Notes: generated by a model from the sequence alone, not told the origin. Shown: positions 53,733-61,681, numbered from the stretch's first letter. The stretch is 64,000 nucleotides of DNA from Trinickia dinghuensis (GCF_003367175.1 NZ_QRGA01000021.1:62001-126000), one strand, 5' to 3'. A program made the numbers and translations.

Positions 53733-55424
53733 ATGAGCGCGAACGATCACGGTACGGAACGCAAGAAGATTGACGTTCAGTTGACCCACGAGGCGGCCGG
53801 ATTGCTTGGGTCGGGCAAGTTGCATTACGGCGGTAATCGGTGGGCACGCGTAAACTTTTCGTTGTCTCAGGGCGTTCCAGCAGCCCTTGCGGAAGGAAGC
53901 AGAATCGATCTGGTGAAGGCCGTTACAGAGGACGGGCAGGTGTTTTCGTTGTGTGCCTGCAAGGTGCAAGACTTTTCTCTCTATGCGGACTATGTGATAG
54001 AGGCTGATCTCAACTCGACCAGGTTCGATTCAATCTCCGTGCGATATCACGACGTCTCGGAGTGGTTCCTGCACTGGCAGAACATCGACGGCGAAGTTGG
54101 AGACATGCTGACATGGGGGAGAGTCCCTGAAGCAATCGATGTTACGGTCAAGACTGACAGCGATCATTTCGGGCTTCGCAGCGAGATTATCGGTTCGCGC
54201 CGTCAGCAGGGCGAGGACGTCGTGCTCCACGAGCGCGTAGAGTTTGTATTCACGGCGAAGGATAACCCGTTTGACTTGGATGATCTGAAAGCGAAATCAC
54301 ACGAGCTTTCGTGTCTTCTGTCTATTTTGATGATGTATCCGGCAACCATTGCGGCTATCAAGGTCTCGCAAGGATCGGAGCACTACGTTCGGGTTCACTT
54401 CCCGACATCTGTTCGCCCCGAGCGGGATCTGCAGGACTCGGGGTTCTGGCTTCGCTGCTTCATCCAGCAGCCTTGGCTTGACGGTATGTGGCAGTCCATC
54501 GCGGACCGCTATTATCAGTCTCGCTATCGTAAGGTCGTTTGGAGCCGTGTTGCAGGCATGCTTCGCTACGAGGGCTTCTGGGAGTACAAGGTTTTCGGAT
54601 ACGTGAGCCTCCTGGACAGCTACCTGGATATCCGTTTCGAAGGTACGAAGCCAACCATACAAGTGCCTCCGGCGAGGAAGAAGATTGACAGATTCCGTCG
54701 CAATCTTGCGACCGAGCTATCGGCGTTGACGCAGGATCTGCGAGAACAGGTTGTCGACATAGCCAGCAGGTCGTTTGCTTCGATTGACGACAGCTTCGAA
54801 GACAGGTATCGCAAAGCCGTCGCCGAGATGGACACTGACATTGCGAAAATGGTCAACCTCTCGGACGAGGACTTCAGGTTTATCAGGGAAATCCGGAACA
54901 AGATCGCACATGGAGATGACCACGGACTGGAGGCGGACGAATTCCCTCGAGTGGTTCGAACAGAGGGTAAGATTGCTTTGCTGCTGACCTACTTTGCCTT
55001 TCTTGATCTGGGGATCACTACAGAGAAGTTCGTCAAATGTCTGGGTTCGACACACAACAGTCTACGATTTGCTGCGATGCTGGATAATATACATCTGTCG
55101 CGTGTAAATCGCACCGCCGAATTCTTTCCGGTAACAATGGAGAGACTTGAGCATTTCCGGGCTATCAAATCGCTCCGCGTGTATGGTTGCTGTGTCCAGA
55201 ACGCCGACGGTGAGCTCGAATATTCGGAAGAATTCACCAAAATGTACACGAGCTGGCGAAGTGACCTCCCAAGATCATTTGGCCTGCAGACGCCGGAGAA
55301 GATATTTGGACTCAGCCAGGATGACGCAAGAATGGTTGGAGAGGGATACTTCGAGTGTGGAGAGGAGCGCGTTCCTGTCACTCATATGTGGATCATCAAG
55401 CACGACGCGTCGAAAGCGGTGTAG
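53733..55424 (+). CDS. Cassette gene: ApeA-like HEPN RNase, candidate anti-phage protein
   Basis: The product has 563 residues. The N-terminal two-thirds is a beta-rich region with the ApeA_NTD flavour (VYRYHDV-like segment SVRYHDVSEWFLHW, FVFTAKDNPFDLDDL). The C-terminal part is a helical HEPN domain with RNKIAHG giving the RxxxxH motif (Arg388, His393), the usual RNA-cutting site. ApeA-type proteins stop phage growth by cutting RNA in infected cells. It is the longest cassette in the array and has its own upstream hairpin region. Its stop is not followed directly by the heptamer; the next one is at 55533. Confidence 0.7.
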   Translation: MSANDHGTERKKIDVQLTHEAAGLLGSGKLHYGGNRWARVNFSLSQGVPAALAEGSRIDLVKAVTEDGQVFSLCACKVQDFSLYADYVIEADLNSTRFDSISVRYHDVSEWFLHWQNIDGEVGDMLTWGRVPEAIDVTVKTDSDHFGLRSEIIGSRRQQGEDVVLHERVEFVFTAKDNPFDLDDLKAKSHELSCLLSILMMYPATIAAIKVSQGSEHYVRVHFPTSVRPERDLQDSGFWLRCFIQQPWLDGMWQSIADRYYQSRYRKVVWSRVAGMLRYEGFWEYKVFGYVSLLDSYLDIRFEGTKPTIQVPPARKKIDRFRRNLATELSALTQDLREQVVDIASRSFASIDDSFEDRYRKAVAEMDTDIAKMVNLSDEDFRFIREIRNKIAHGDDHGLEADEFPRVVRTEGKIALLLTYFAFLDLGITTEKFVKCLGSTHNSLRFAAMLDNIHLSRVNRTAEFFPVTMERLEHFRAIKSLRVYGCCVQNADGELEYSEEFTKMYTSWRSDLPRSFGLQTPEKIFGLSQDDARMVGEGYFECGEERVPVTHMWIIKHDASKAV

Positions 55425-55457
55425 GCACTCGACATAAAAAGGAAGTGTGCGCCTTTG

Positions 55458-55550
55458 ATGCGACAAGCAGATACACATTTGGAACTGCAGTGCGGCATAT
55501 GCTGCGGCGAACTTCAATGTGCGGCCTGCGTAGGAAAACGAGAACAATGA
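55458..55550 (+). CDS. Cassette gene: 30-residue Cys-rich peptide
   Basis: AAGGAAG precedes the ATG. The frame encodes LELQCGICCGELQCAACVGK with five Cys, and runs through GGAAAAC at 55533 to a TGA that overlaps the next ATG. The Cys spacing suggests metal binding. Because the frame passes through the boundary motif, its original stop may have been lost. Confidence 0.35.
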   Translation: MRQADTHLELQCGICCGELQCAACVGKREQ

Positions 55551-55602
55551 AAACAGGCGCGCGAGCGCCCCGCAGCGGCCGGAAGCCGATGAAAACGAAA
55601 GC
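55533..55602 (+). pseudogene. 57-bp cassette stub between two boundary motifs
   Basis: The heptamer at 55533 is followed by GAGAACAATGAAAAC, the same text that follows the boundary at 51284 before the gene at 51298. After about 25 bp the similarity fades, and a TGAAAAC boundary follows at 55590. This looks like the 5' end of a cassette related to the one at 51298, cut short and joined to the H-NS cassette. Confidence 0.45.
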
Positions 55603-55881
55603 ATGTCGACCTACAAAGAACTGCTAGCCAAGCAACGAGAACTTGACGCTCAGATCGCAGCGGCGAGGAATGAGGAACGTGCCCAGGCAATCGCGACGAT
55701 TCGCGAGCTGATGCAGCAATTTGAAATCACCTCGAGCGACCTTGCTGTGAAGCGAGGCGCATACAAGCGCGGCTCGTCGCAAGCGAAGTATCGCGATCCG
55801 GCGAGCGGCGCAACATGGAGCGGGATGGGCCGCGAACCCCGGTGGATCGCAGGCAAAGATCGCGCAGCGTTCGCCATCTGA
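55603..55881 (+). CDS. Cassette gene: H-NS family nucleoid protein
   Basis: The product has 92 residues: an N-terminal helical oligomerisation part (YKELLAKQRELDAQIAAARN) and the C-terminal DNA-binding motif YRDPASGATWSGMGREPRWI, close to the usual TWSGRGRxP core but with Met replacing the Arg. H-NS proteins bind and silence AT-rich, foreign DNA. As a mobile cassette it could silence its own array or neighbouring accessory genes. Confidence 0.9.
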   Translation: MSTYKELLAKQRELDAQIAAARNEERAQAIATIRELMQQFEITSSDLAVKRGAYKRGSSQAKYRDPASGATWSGMGREPRWIAGKDRAAFAI

Positions 55882-55897
55882 AAGACCGAAAAACGCG

Positions 55898-56359
55898 ATG
55901 CGCTCCTCAAAATTGCTACGGACCGGCCTCGCTCTCGCGATCATCCTGCGGAGCTCGATTGCATCGGCCGGGCTATTCGCGCCAGACAACCTGCAGGAAT
56001 GTCTGATTGATCGCCTCTCCGGGGCGAAGAACGACACGGTCGCGCACGAACTGGCTGCCGAATGCCTACAGCGGTTTGGAGAAAACGGGCGCATCGAAAA
56101 GAGGACCGGCACACTCGCTAAGTATCATTCGGGCCGTGACTGCACTGTGCGCAAGGCCAAGGATACGCCGAGCGACTTCGCGGCGCAGGTCATCGAGGCG
56201 AACTGCTACCTGCTCTATGAGCCGGTGCGGAAGAATAGGAAAACAGTCGCCTCATCGTTGCCTTGCATGCGTGGCAACGATGAGCCAACTAACAGATTTT
56301 TTCGCGAGCATACTACCAACCCGAGGGACGAATGGGATACACGAACATCGAAGATTTGA
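55898..56359 (+). CDS. Cassette gene: secreted protein whose frame runs through a cassette boundary
   Basis: Residues 1-24 form a signal peptide (LALAIILRSSIASAG) and the mature region has paired Cys (LQECLIDRLSG, AAECLQRFG, RDCTVRK, EANCYLLYE). GGAAAAC at 56238 lies inside the frame at codon 114. The last 40 codons, which span a terminator hairpin and the next gene's start, therefore look like read-through after loss of the native stop. The original protein was probably about 113 residues. The family is not recognised. Confidence 0.55.
   Translation: MRSSKLLRTGLALAIILRSSIASAGLFAPDNLQECLIDRLSGAKNDTVAHELAAECLQRFGENGRIEKRTGTLAKYHSGRDCTVRKAKDTPSDFAAQVIEANCYLLYEPVRKNRKTVASSLPCMRGNDEPTNRFFREHTTNPRDEWDTRTSKI
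56251..56301 (+). terminator. Strong hairpin just after a cassette boundary
   Basis: CTCATCGTTGCC at 56251-56262 pairs perfectly with GGCAACGATGAG at 56273-56284 across a 10-nt loop, and six T residues lie at about 56296-56301. It begins 6 bp after GGAAAAC at 56238. It may terminate transcription between cassettes or be part of the following unit's leader. Confidence 0.5.
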
Positions 56360-56814
56360 TCAAAAGAAAGGTGACCACGTTTTCTAACAACGAGCAAAAG
56401 GGAAGGTTGTCTGCCAAGAACTTCGTTAACGCGTTAGAAGCCCGCCTTTTCCCGCAGCTGGCACCGTCTACGAACCCGCCGACGTTGTTTGTGATGAATC
56501 CTGAGGGCCAAGCGTGGCGGGAGGTGCCATCGGTCCAACAGGTAACGTCAATGCAGGGGCGGGCTTTGACATTCGCAGTTGGACTGCGATTCTTTCAAGG
56601 AGGGCAGTCGGTGGCGACAATAATTTTGCCTGTGGTGCTGACTTCGCAAGGCGACGACGCCGACTTTATGTTCGGGGCATCCTTCCAAGTGACATCGTCT
56701 TCCAGCGGCGGCAATTATTCGCACCCTGCGCTTACCGCTGAAACGCTGCTCGCTCAAGCCGCGGCTTCTTGGAACTATGAACGCCGAGGGTCTGAAGAAA
56801 TCGTGGTGCCGTAG
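56332..56814 (+). CDS. Cassette gene: hypothetical 160-residue protein
   Basis: GAGGGA precedes the ATG at 56332. The protein begins MGYTNIEDLIKRKVTTFSNN, has a beta-rich middle (SMQGRALTFAVGLRFFQGGQ) and Ser/Gly-rich stretches, and has no signal peptide or membrane helix. The family is not recognised. It overlaps the run-on end of the previous frame by 28 bp. Confidence 0.65.
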   Translation: MGYTNIEDLIKRKVTTFSNNEQKGRLSAKNFVNALEARLFPQLAPSTNPPTLFVMNPEGQAWREVPSVQQVTSMQGRALTFAVGLRFFQGGQSVATIILPVVLTSQGDDADFMFGASFQVTSSSSGGNYSHPALTAETLLAQAAASWNYERRGSEEIVVP

Positions 56815-56855
56815 TCGGTGGTTCCAGGCGATGAAGAGGAAAACGGGGAATACAT

Positions 56856-57221
56856 ATGATCGAAAACAGTCAAGCCAAGACAATATCGTCCGGGGAAGCC
56901 GTAAAACGCGCGGCTAGCGTTCAACAGATTTGCCTGGCCGCTTTGCTCACGATACCGCTGTTCGGGATGATAATTGGCGCACTGCTTGCCCTTCGCACGG
57001 CAACGATCGTGTTTGTGCGCAGCGGACAGCTCGGACGCGACCTATTTGTAGCTGGGTTGGGCACGGTCATCGGCTTTGCAGGCATGTGCATCGCATTTTG
57101 GATGATGGTTCGCGGTCACGCCGTATGGGGACTGGCTGGTGACTTCTTACTGAATTTTTGGATTTTGCGAGCGATCGTCTTCGGGAAGCTCATTCACATT
57201 TATGCACCATCCGTTCGTTAA
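56856..57221 (+). CDS. Cassette gene: membrane protein, 121 residues
   Basis: Three hydrophobic helices follow a polar N-terminus (about 27-47, 62-84, 90-112). The first 24 residues are cytoplasmic and charged. The family is not recognised. GGAAAAC lies 11 nt before the ATG; the downstream boundary toward the gene at 57234 has lost the motif. Confidence 0.65.
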   Translation: MIENSQAKTISSGEAVKRAASVQQICLAALLTIPLFGMIIGALLALRTATIVFVRSGQLGRDLFVAGLGTVIGFAGMCIAFWMMVRGHAVWGLAGDFLLNFWILRAIVFGKLIHIYAPSVR

Positions 57222-57233
57222 AAGGACGAAGCT

Positions 57234-57413
57234 GTGAGCAGCAGTCTCATGAACTACGAGGACGCGATCGAAAAATTATGCGACTGGATTGCTCCGTGGA
57301 TCGATGAGCCCTTGGGTACGCAGGTCGGGACGCAGCGGTACGAAGATGACGACTGCGAAATGCGCTTGATTTTTCAGGGCAACCGGATCGCCACGCTTCG
57401 GCCGGACAATTGA
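57234..57413 (+). CDS. Cassette gene: 59-residue acidic protein
   Basis: GTG at 57234 with AAGGA 8 nt upstream opens MSSSLMNYEDAIEKLCDWIA, followed by APWIDEPLGTQVG, and closes with LIFQGNRIATLRPDN. The TGA is followed directly by TAGGAAAAC, the standard boundary. It is a small soluble protein of unknown family. The clean boundary and SD argue that it is real despite its size. Confidence 0.6.
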   Translation: MSSSLMNYEDAIEKLCDWIAPWIDEPLGTQVGTQRYEDDDCEMRLIFQGNRIATLRPDN

Positions 57414-57425
57414 TAGGAAAACGGC

Positions 57426-57803
57426 GTGAAGGGCAAAGTTAACTGTCTGTTCGCAGGTGGACCTCAAGGTGATGAAGCGCTGACGCTGGCAGCGATACAC
57501 TGTCGGGAGCAGCTATCCCTTGAGCAAGATCTATGGATCAAGGCTGGCGCTGGCGGCGCCGCAACGGTCGTGAAGGGGCGACGTCCGGAGAGAGCAGATT
57601 GGTTGAGTTATACCACCGCCGTTTATGAGAAGACCCGTCGGGACCGTGAGGGGAGGCTGGTCTATGAGTTCCAACGGTTAGAAACGGTGCAACGGTGCTC
57701 ACATGTACTGGAAGCAAAGGGGCGGCTCTGCAAACATCCGGCATTGTCGGGGCAAAGCTATTGCAGACAGCACTCGCCGACCGATGAAAAATACCACTAC
57801 TGA
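57426..57803 (+). CDS. Cassette gene: 125-residue protein with C-terminal Cys/His cluster
   Basis: A GTG 3 nt after GGAAAAC opens the frame. The last 35 residues contain RCSHVLEAKGRLCKHPALSG and QSYCRQHS, a CxH...CxH...CxxH arrangement that could bind zinc. The first part is alpha/beta with no membrane segment. The family is not recognised. The very short distance from boundary to start is at the low end for the array. Confidence 0.6.
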   Translation: MKGKVNCLFAGGPQGDEALTLAAIHCREQLSLEQDLWIKAGAGGAATVVKGRRPERADWLSYTTAVYEKTRRDREGRLVYEFQRLETVQRCSHVLEAKGRLCKHPALSGQSYCRQHSPTDEKYHY

Positions 57804-57831
57804 CGGCAACGCAACGGAAAACGGAGCGACG

Positions 57832-58011
57832 ATGTTCACGACAGCCAAGGCCGAACTGCGCGAGCTCGTGCGCCTCGTCGCTGAGACGGAGCGTTACGAC
57901 GCGACCCTGGCCGCCAAGCCGGAAATCGTGCCGACGGACGAATCGCTAGCCGAGCGGCACCGCAAAGAGCAGCGCAAGATGGCGCTGCTCGACAAGTACG
58001 AGTTGATCTAG
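57832..58011 (+). CDS. Cassette gene: 59-residue helical protein
   Basis: GGAG precedes the ATG at 57832. The product MFTTAKAELRELVRLVAETE continues as a charged helix with a basic cluster (RHRKEQRKMALLDKYELI). Its TAG overlaps GGAAAAC at 58011. The family is not recognised. It may be a nucleic-acid or protein-binding micro-protein. Confidence 0.6.
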   Translation: MFTTAKAELRELVRLVAETERYDATLAAKPEIVPTDESLAERHRKEQRKMALLDKYELI

Positions 58012-58035
58012 GAAAACAATTGGGTCTCGGCAACA

Positions 58036-58971
58036 ATGAAGAATTCGATCAAATCCCTCTCGGCACAGCACAAGCGCGTTCAGGCGAAACGAGCAGCGCT
58101 TTTCGAGAGGGCACACGAACTCTCAGCGGCATTGAATCAGGAGTTCGGTGAGGCACACATCTACGCCAGTAGTGCAGACACCATGCTCGATCAAACCGGT
58201 CCTGACGAGGGCACCTACGGGCGCCTTGCTTACGATGGCGAAGAACTCCGGGTAATCCACCGAACTACCGATGAGGACCTGTATGACAACGCGCACGGTG
58301 TCCCCGAGGAAGAAAGACCCTACAGCAGCAGACCGCTAGTCCTTTGTTCGCCGGAATGGCTGGACCGCTTGCTAACAGCGGCGTCGGTGGACTCCTTGTT
58401 TGCGAGCCTTGGGGCAGTGCTGAATCAGCGCGAGAAGCAGGTTGACCAGTCCCTTGGGGCGCTTGATAAGCTTCTCGCAGCCGAATCGGTCGAGATTGAG
58501 GCCCAAATGGCCGCCAGTCTCAGCAACATGAAGAACGAGGCATTGAACCAGAATTGGGCTGCCTTGCTTGACGCCGCACATTTGGAAACTGCTGATGCGC
58601 TGACGCGCAGCAGCCGTATGCTTGAGGCGGTGTGTGCGGCGATTCTGAACGATCGGGACGTCGAGTTGCCCGCCGACAAGTCATTGACGCCTCTCCTCAA
58701 AGCCTGCATCAACACTCTCGAATGGCCTGCTGCGAAAGACGCCTTGAACGACGTGAACCAGTTGAAGGGCGGGGTGCAGTCAATCTGTAACGCGATTGGT
58801 TCGCTGCGTACCCACTTTGGGACGGCGCACGGCGCATCCAGCCACCTGCCACCGCTCGATTCCGAGTTTGGCCTTTTGGCGAAAAATGCATGCGCCACCA
58901 TGGCCATTTTTTTGCTCAGTCGACATAACCGATCGGTTGACGCCGGTACCGACGAGATGCATGCAGAATAG
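58036..58971 (+). CDS. Cassette gene: abortive-infection-type protein with Abi_C domain
   Basis: The product has 311 residues. The C-terminal 90 residues follow the Abi_C pattern: a helix with LTPLLKACINTLEWP, then GGVQSICNAIGSLRTHFGTAHG and a final block with SEFGLLAKNACATMAIFLLS. In this family the R(T)HFGTAHG segment is the conserved core, likely a HEPN-like active site. The N-terminal part is helical and charged. By family it is a candidate phage-abortive protein that acts in the infected cell's cytoplasm. The start has no clear SD. Confidence 0.75.
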   Translation: MKNSIKSLSAQHKRVQAKRAALFERAHELSAALNQEFGEAHIYASSADTMLDQTGPDEGTYGRLAYDGEELRVIHRTTDEDLYDNAHGVPEEERPYSSRPLVLCSPEWLDRLLTAASVDSLFASLGAVLNQREKQVDQSLGALDKLLAAESVEIEAQMAASLSNMKNEALNQNWAALLDAAHLETADALTRSSRMLEAVCAAILNDRDVELPADKSLTPLLKACINTLEWPAAKDALNDVNQLKGGVQSICNAIGSLRTHFGTAHGASSHLPPLDSEFGLLAKNACATMAIFLLSRHNRSVDAGTDEMHAE

Positions 58972-59001
58972 CGCTACCAACAGTAGCGGGGAAAAGCAAC
59001 C

Positions 59002-59202
59002 ATGTCGAACGAGAGAAATCAGCCAATTTGGGAACGGCGGGCCGCTGCGATGCATTGCCATGCGTAGGGCATCGCGGTTCAAATCGAGGCTGAGACCGAC
59101 GGCCGAACGATTCGCAACGCTACGTGCGGCATGCAAGAGAACTGCTCTCGATTCAAGCAGCCGGCCGATTTGAACGCCGGGCCTTGCGTGCTCGTGGAAT
59201 AG
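59002..59202 (+). pseudogene. Cassette gene interrupted by an in-frame TAG
   Basis: From the ATG at 59002 the frame gives MSNERNQPIWERRAAAMHCH, an Ala, then TAG at 59065-59067. It continues in the same frame with AVQIEAETDGRTIRN and a Cys-rich end (TCGMQENCSRFKQPADL, then GPCVLVE) to TAG at 59200. A single base change would restore a 66-residue protein with a likely metal site. Either it is a recent nonsense mutant or the two parts are separate micro-proteins. Confidence 0.5.
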
Positions 59203-59222
59203 CCAGAACGGAAAACCGCCAG

Positions 59223-60119
59223 ATGAGCTTACCGCTGGTTTTAGAAGTACAACGTATGGCCGTCGATCAGACTTCGTCGGTTGTTCAATTGGTGCGAACG
59301 GCAAAGCTCGTGGCAACGAAGCTCTCGCTGGTCGAAGCGACAGGCTGGATCGACCGAGAGCTGAACGGCTATCCAACTCTAGGTTTATTGCCCAGATATC
59401 GGATTTTTCCCGCTGAGTGCCGAGCACGAAATCCCTTTCATGGATGGATACCCGCACAATTCCCGGACAGAGAACTGCACGACCTTTTTTCCAAAGCGCG
59501 CGTGGCTCAGTCCCTTGGGTCGATGGAACCGCTACTTGCTGACGACAGCAATCGCCTCACGCTTCCGTATCCGTTCGAACTGGAGAAGGGCCTCAGAGAG
59601 CTGTTTGACACCGACTTTCAGTTCTCTATGAAATTGTCGAGGGGAAACGTGGTTGGCATCTTCGATGCGGTCCGAAACTTAACACTCGAATGGAGCTTGG
59701 AGCTTGAGAAAGCAGGCGTTCTCGGCGAGAACATGGCGTTTACGATTACCGAAAAAATGGAAGCAAAACCTGTGGGTCAACAATTCTTCATTCAAAACGC
59801 TGGCGTGGTCGGCAATGTGTCGGACAATGCCACGGTCGAAAACAATCAGACCGTGAGCGGACCGGTGTCTGTATCAGGTGTTCTCGATCTGGTCTCCCAA
59901 GCGAAGACATCGATGGCGGCGCTCCCCTCTCAGACTCAGGGGGAAGTCGCACCGATTCTCGACGAACTGGAGGTCGAAGCCCGAAAGTCCACGCCTGACC
60001 AATCCAAAATGCGCAAGCTACTTGCCTCCGCGAAGACGATCTGCGAGGGAGCGGTTGGAAGCTTGGTGGCGACCGCCATTACTGCTGGCATTACAGCCCT
60101 GCTGGCCATGCCGAAATAG
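59223..60119 (+). CDS. Cassette gene: AbiTii-domain protein, candidate abortive infection effector
   Basis: From the ATG at 59223 (6 nt after GGAAAAC) the protein has 298 residues. Residues 1-190 show the AbiTii pattern: VQRMAVDQTSSVVQLVRTAK, ATKLSLVEATGWIDRELNGY and LLPRYRIFPAE. A central Asn/Val-rich turn region follows (about 190-225) and a C-terminal hydrophobic helix (about 275-296, GAVGSLVATAITAGITALLA) that could insert in the membrane. This suggests a toxin-like protein held soluble until triggered; that last point is inference. A longer in-frame reading upstream overlaps the previous unit. Confidence 0.7.
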   Translation: MSLPLVLEVQRMAVDQTSSVVQLVRTAKLVATKLSLVEATGWIDRELNGYPTLGLLPRYRIFPAECRARNPFHGWIPAQFPDRELHDLFSKARVAQSLGSMEPLLADDSNRLTLPYPFELEKGLRELFDTDFQFSMKLSRGNVVGIFDAVRNLTLEWSLELEKAGVLGENMAFTITEKMEAKPVGQQFFIQNAGVVGNVSDNATVENNQTVSGPVSVSGVLDLVSQAKTSMAALPSQTQGEVAPILDELEVEARKSTPDQSKMRKLLASAKTICEGAVGSLVATAITAGITALLAMPK

Positions 60120-60266
60120 GCGGCATGGGACAACATGGCAGCCGTCACTGCCTGCGTGCTACCGGCTGCTGATCGAGGGCTTCTGTTGGCGGGCGCTTTG
60201 GCGCGGCCCTGAAGTATCTCGTGCAGCAACTTCCCCCACCAAACGGGAGGTGAGGGTCAAGGCTGG

Positions 60267-60401
60267 ATGAACCAACTGCGAAATCCCGAGCACTGGCGAC
60301 CCGGCTGCTTAGCGGTCCATGAGCAAGATCGCATGTGGACGACAATCGCGGGTGGCGAGCGCGACGGCGCGCTGATGAGGCTGGCGAATCAGGAACTGTA
60401 G
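60267..60401 (+). CDS. Cassette gene: 44-residue micro-protein
   Basis: The ATG at 60267 opens MNQLRNPEHWRPGCLAVHEQ, ending RLANQEL with a TAG that overlaps GGAAAAC at 60401, the hallmark boundary of this array. The preceding 147 bp (60120-60266) hold no supported gene, and the boundary after the AbiTii gene lacks the motif. The product may be the 3' part of a larger lost gene. Confidence 0.45.
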   Translation: MNQLRNPEHWRPGCLAVHEQDRMWTTIAGGERDGALMRLANQEL

Positions 60402-60418
60402 GAAAACGGGAGCACTCG

Positions 60419-60748
60419 ATGGAAGCAGGTGTGAAAGCCGAACAAGGCGATGACCGGAGGCCTGGTTCGCAACGCCGAGGATGGTTTAGCCGGCTGCTCG
60501 AGATGTTCCTTTGGGCTGCGATTGTGCTTTGTGCCTTTGCAGTCTTCTTGCTATCGATGGGGCGAGCACGCAATCCGTCAGTTGGTGGCCCAGGAGCAAA
60601 TGGGGCTCCACTCGGATTGATGCTCTGGCTCTACCTACTGGCAAAGATCAAGCATTCTCGTCGGCCCTGGATGTTCGCACTTGGGGGGCTTCTGCTAGCT
60701 GTCGTCATTGCGACATTCGGAACGGTCGCGGCATATCATCTGCGCTGA
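60419..60748 (+). CDS. Cassette gene: membrane protein, 109 residues
   Basis: The ATG at 60419 lies 11 nt after GGAAAAC. A basic N-terminus (about 1-24) is followed by hydrophobic segments (about 27-46, 62-74, 83-105). The family is not recognised. The frame is open upstream into the previous unit, but the boundary motif argues for this start. Confidence 0.6.
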   Translation: MEAGVKAEQGDDRRPGSQRRGWFSRLLEMFLWAAIVLCAFAVFLLSMGRARNPSVGGPGANGAPLGLMLWLYLLAKIKHSRRPWMFALGGLLLAVVIATFGTVAAYHLR

Positions 60749-60786
60749 TGTTCCACGGAAAACGAATGGAAAGGACGGGGCAACAG

Positions 60787-61269
60787 TTGAAATCGATACT
60801 AACCTTGACATACGGATCGACAAGAGTCGGGCGACTGATGCTGCTGGCTCCCGCGTTGTTGCTCGGTGCATGCGCAACTCCCGCGAACAGCGACTACACC
60901 GGTGACTTCGCGGGACACTTCACCGTCGTGCAAACGTCTAATTCCCGGGCGCCGTTGGCGAGCGTTGACCTCAAGTTTGAGGCTAACGGTTACGGATACA
61001 TCGCGATGCAAAAGCCTAGCGACCACTCGTATACCTCGGTGCACCTCTACTATTGTCGATCGCTTGATGTCAAACGAGACAGCGCGCAAGTTCAGGATTA
61101 CCCTTCTCATCAGGTTCGTTGCAGTGGGGACGACGGGCGGGTGTACTTCCTGACGCTGGGGCCGGCGGGGATGAAGCTTGGTCAGTTCTCTACCGCGAGC
61201 GGATACGCACTATCGATCGGAATCGGCTACGGTGTGTTTACCAGGTACTCCCTTGATCGGCCGCTCTGA
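60787..61269 (+). CDS. Cassette gene: predicted lipoprotein, 160 residues
   Basis: TTG at 60787 follows AAGGACGGGG at good spacing; an ATG 21 bp upstream, 2 nt after GGAAAAC, is the alternative. The lipobox LLGAC predicts a lipidated Cys at residue 29. The mature part is beta-rich with aromatic pairs (VHLYYCRSLDV, GIGYGVFTRYSL). The overall plan resembles the lipoprotein cassette at 50723, but sequence similarity is not obvious. Confidence 0.65.
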   Translation: MKSILTLTYGSTRVGRLMLLAPALLLGACATPANSDYTGDFAGHFTVVQTSNSRAPLASVDLKFEANGYGYIAMQKPSDHSYTSVHLYYCRSLDVKRDSAQVQDYPSHQVRCSGDDGRVYFLTLGPAGMKLGQFSTASGYALSIGIGYGVFTRYSLDRPL

Positions 61270-61302
61270 CGCGCTGATAACCCGGAAAACAGGAGCAAAA
61301 TC

Positions 61303-61494
61303 ATGGGATTTCGTTGTCCCGCATGCAGCACAGATTTCGGCAACGCACGCGACACCTTCAAAGAGCACTTGAAGTCGTGCGAGTCTGGTCGAGCCCTCGT
61401 GTCAGTAGTGCTCAACATCTCGGAAGATGAAGCCGCTAAGAAAGCGCTGGGTGTTGCCACGCAAGGTAGCGCTCGCGGCACTCAGCACGGTTAG
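61303..61494 (+). CDS. Cassette gene: 63-residue C2HC-type zinc finger protein
   Basis: AGGAG precedes the ATG. The N-terminus MGFRCPACSTDFGNARDTFK followed by EHLKSC gives CxxC...HxxxC, a classic zinc finger. The C-terminal half is a helical, acidic tail. The TAG overlaps the boundary variant GGAAACC. It could bind nucleic acid or another protein. Confidence 0.65.
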   Translation: MGFRCPACSTDFGNARDTFKEHLKSCESGRALVSVVLNISEDEAAKKALGVATQGSARGTQHG

Positions 61495-61504
61495 GAAACC
61501 GACC

Positions 61505-61681
61505 ATGCCTGACATGACCCTCGCCGATGCGTTGCGTCTCGCGATCAATGTGCTGCGCGACGCGGCAGAGTCGCGCAAGATGCCGTCCGGCATCGAACTC
61601 GACGGCACGGCTGCCGAGTTGCATGCCACTGCTGCGGATGTGCTCGGTGAGTCGCTCGAGCAACTGGGCGACCGCGAATAG
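61505..61681 (+). CDS. Cassette gene: 58-residue acidic helical protein
   Basis: The ATG lies 4 nt after GGAAACC. The product MPDMTLADALRLAINVLRDA continues as Ala/Leu/Glu-rich helices (AELHATAADVLGESLEQLG). TAG overlaps the next boundary (one extra A). The family is not recognised. Confidence 0.55.
   Translation: MPDMTLADALRLAINVLRDAAESRKMPSGIELDGTAAELHATAADVLGESLEQLGDRE

Noticed and set aside
60120-60266. A 25-codon frame (MAAVTACVLPAADRG...) after the AbiTii gene
   Set aside because: No SD, no boundary motif on either side and no recognisable sequence; it could equally be non-coding debris.
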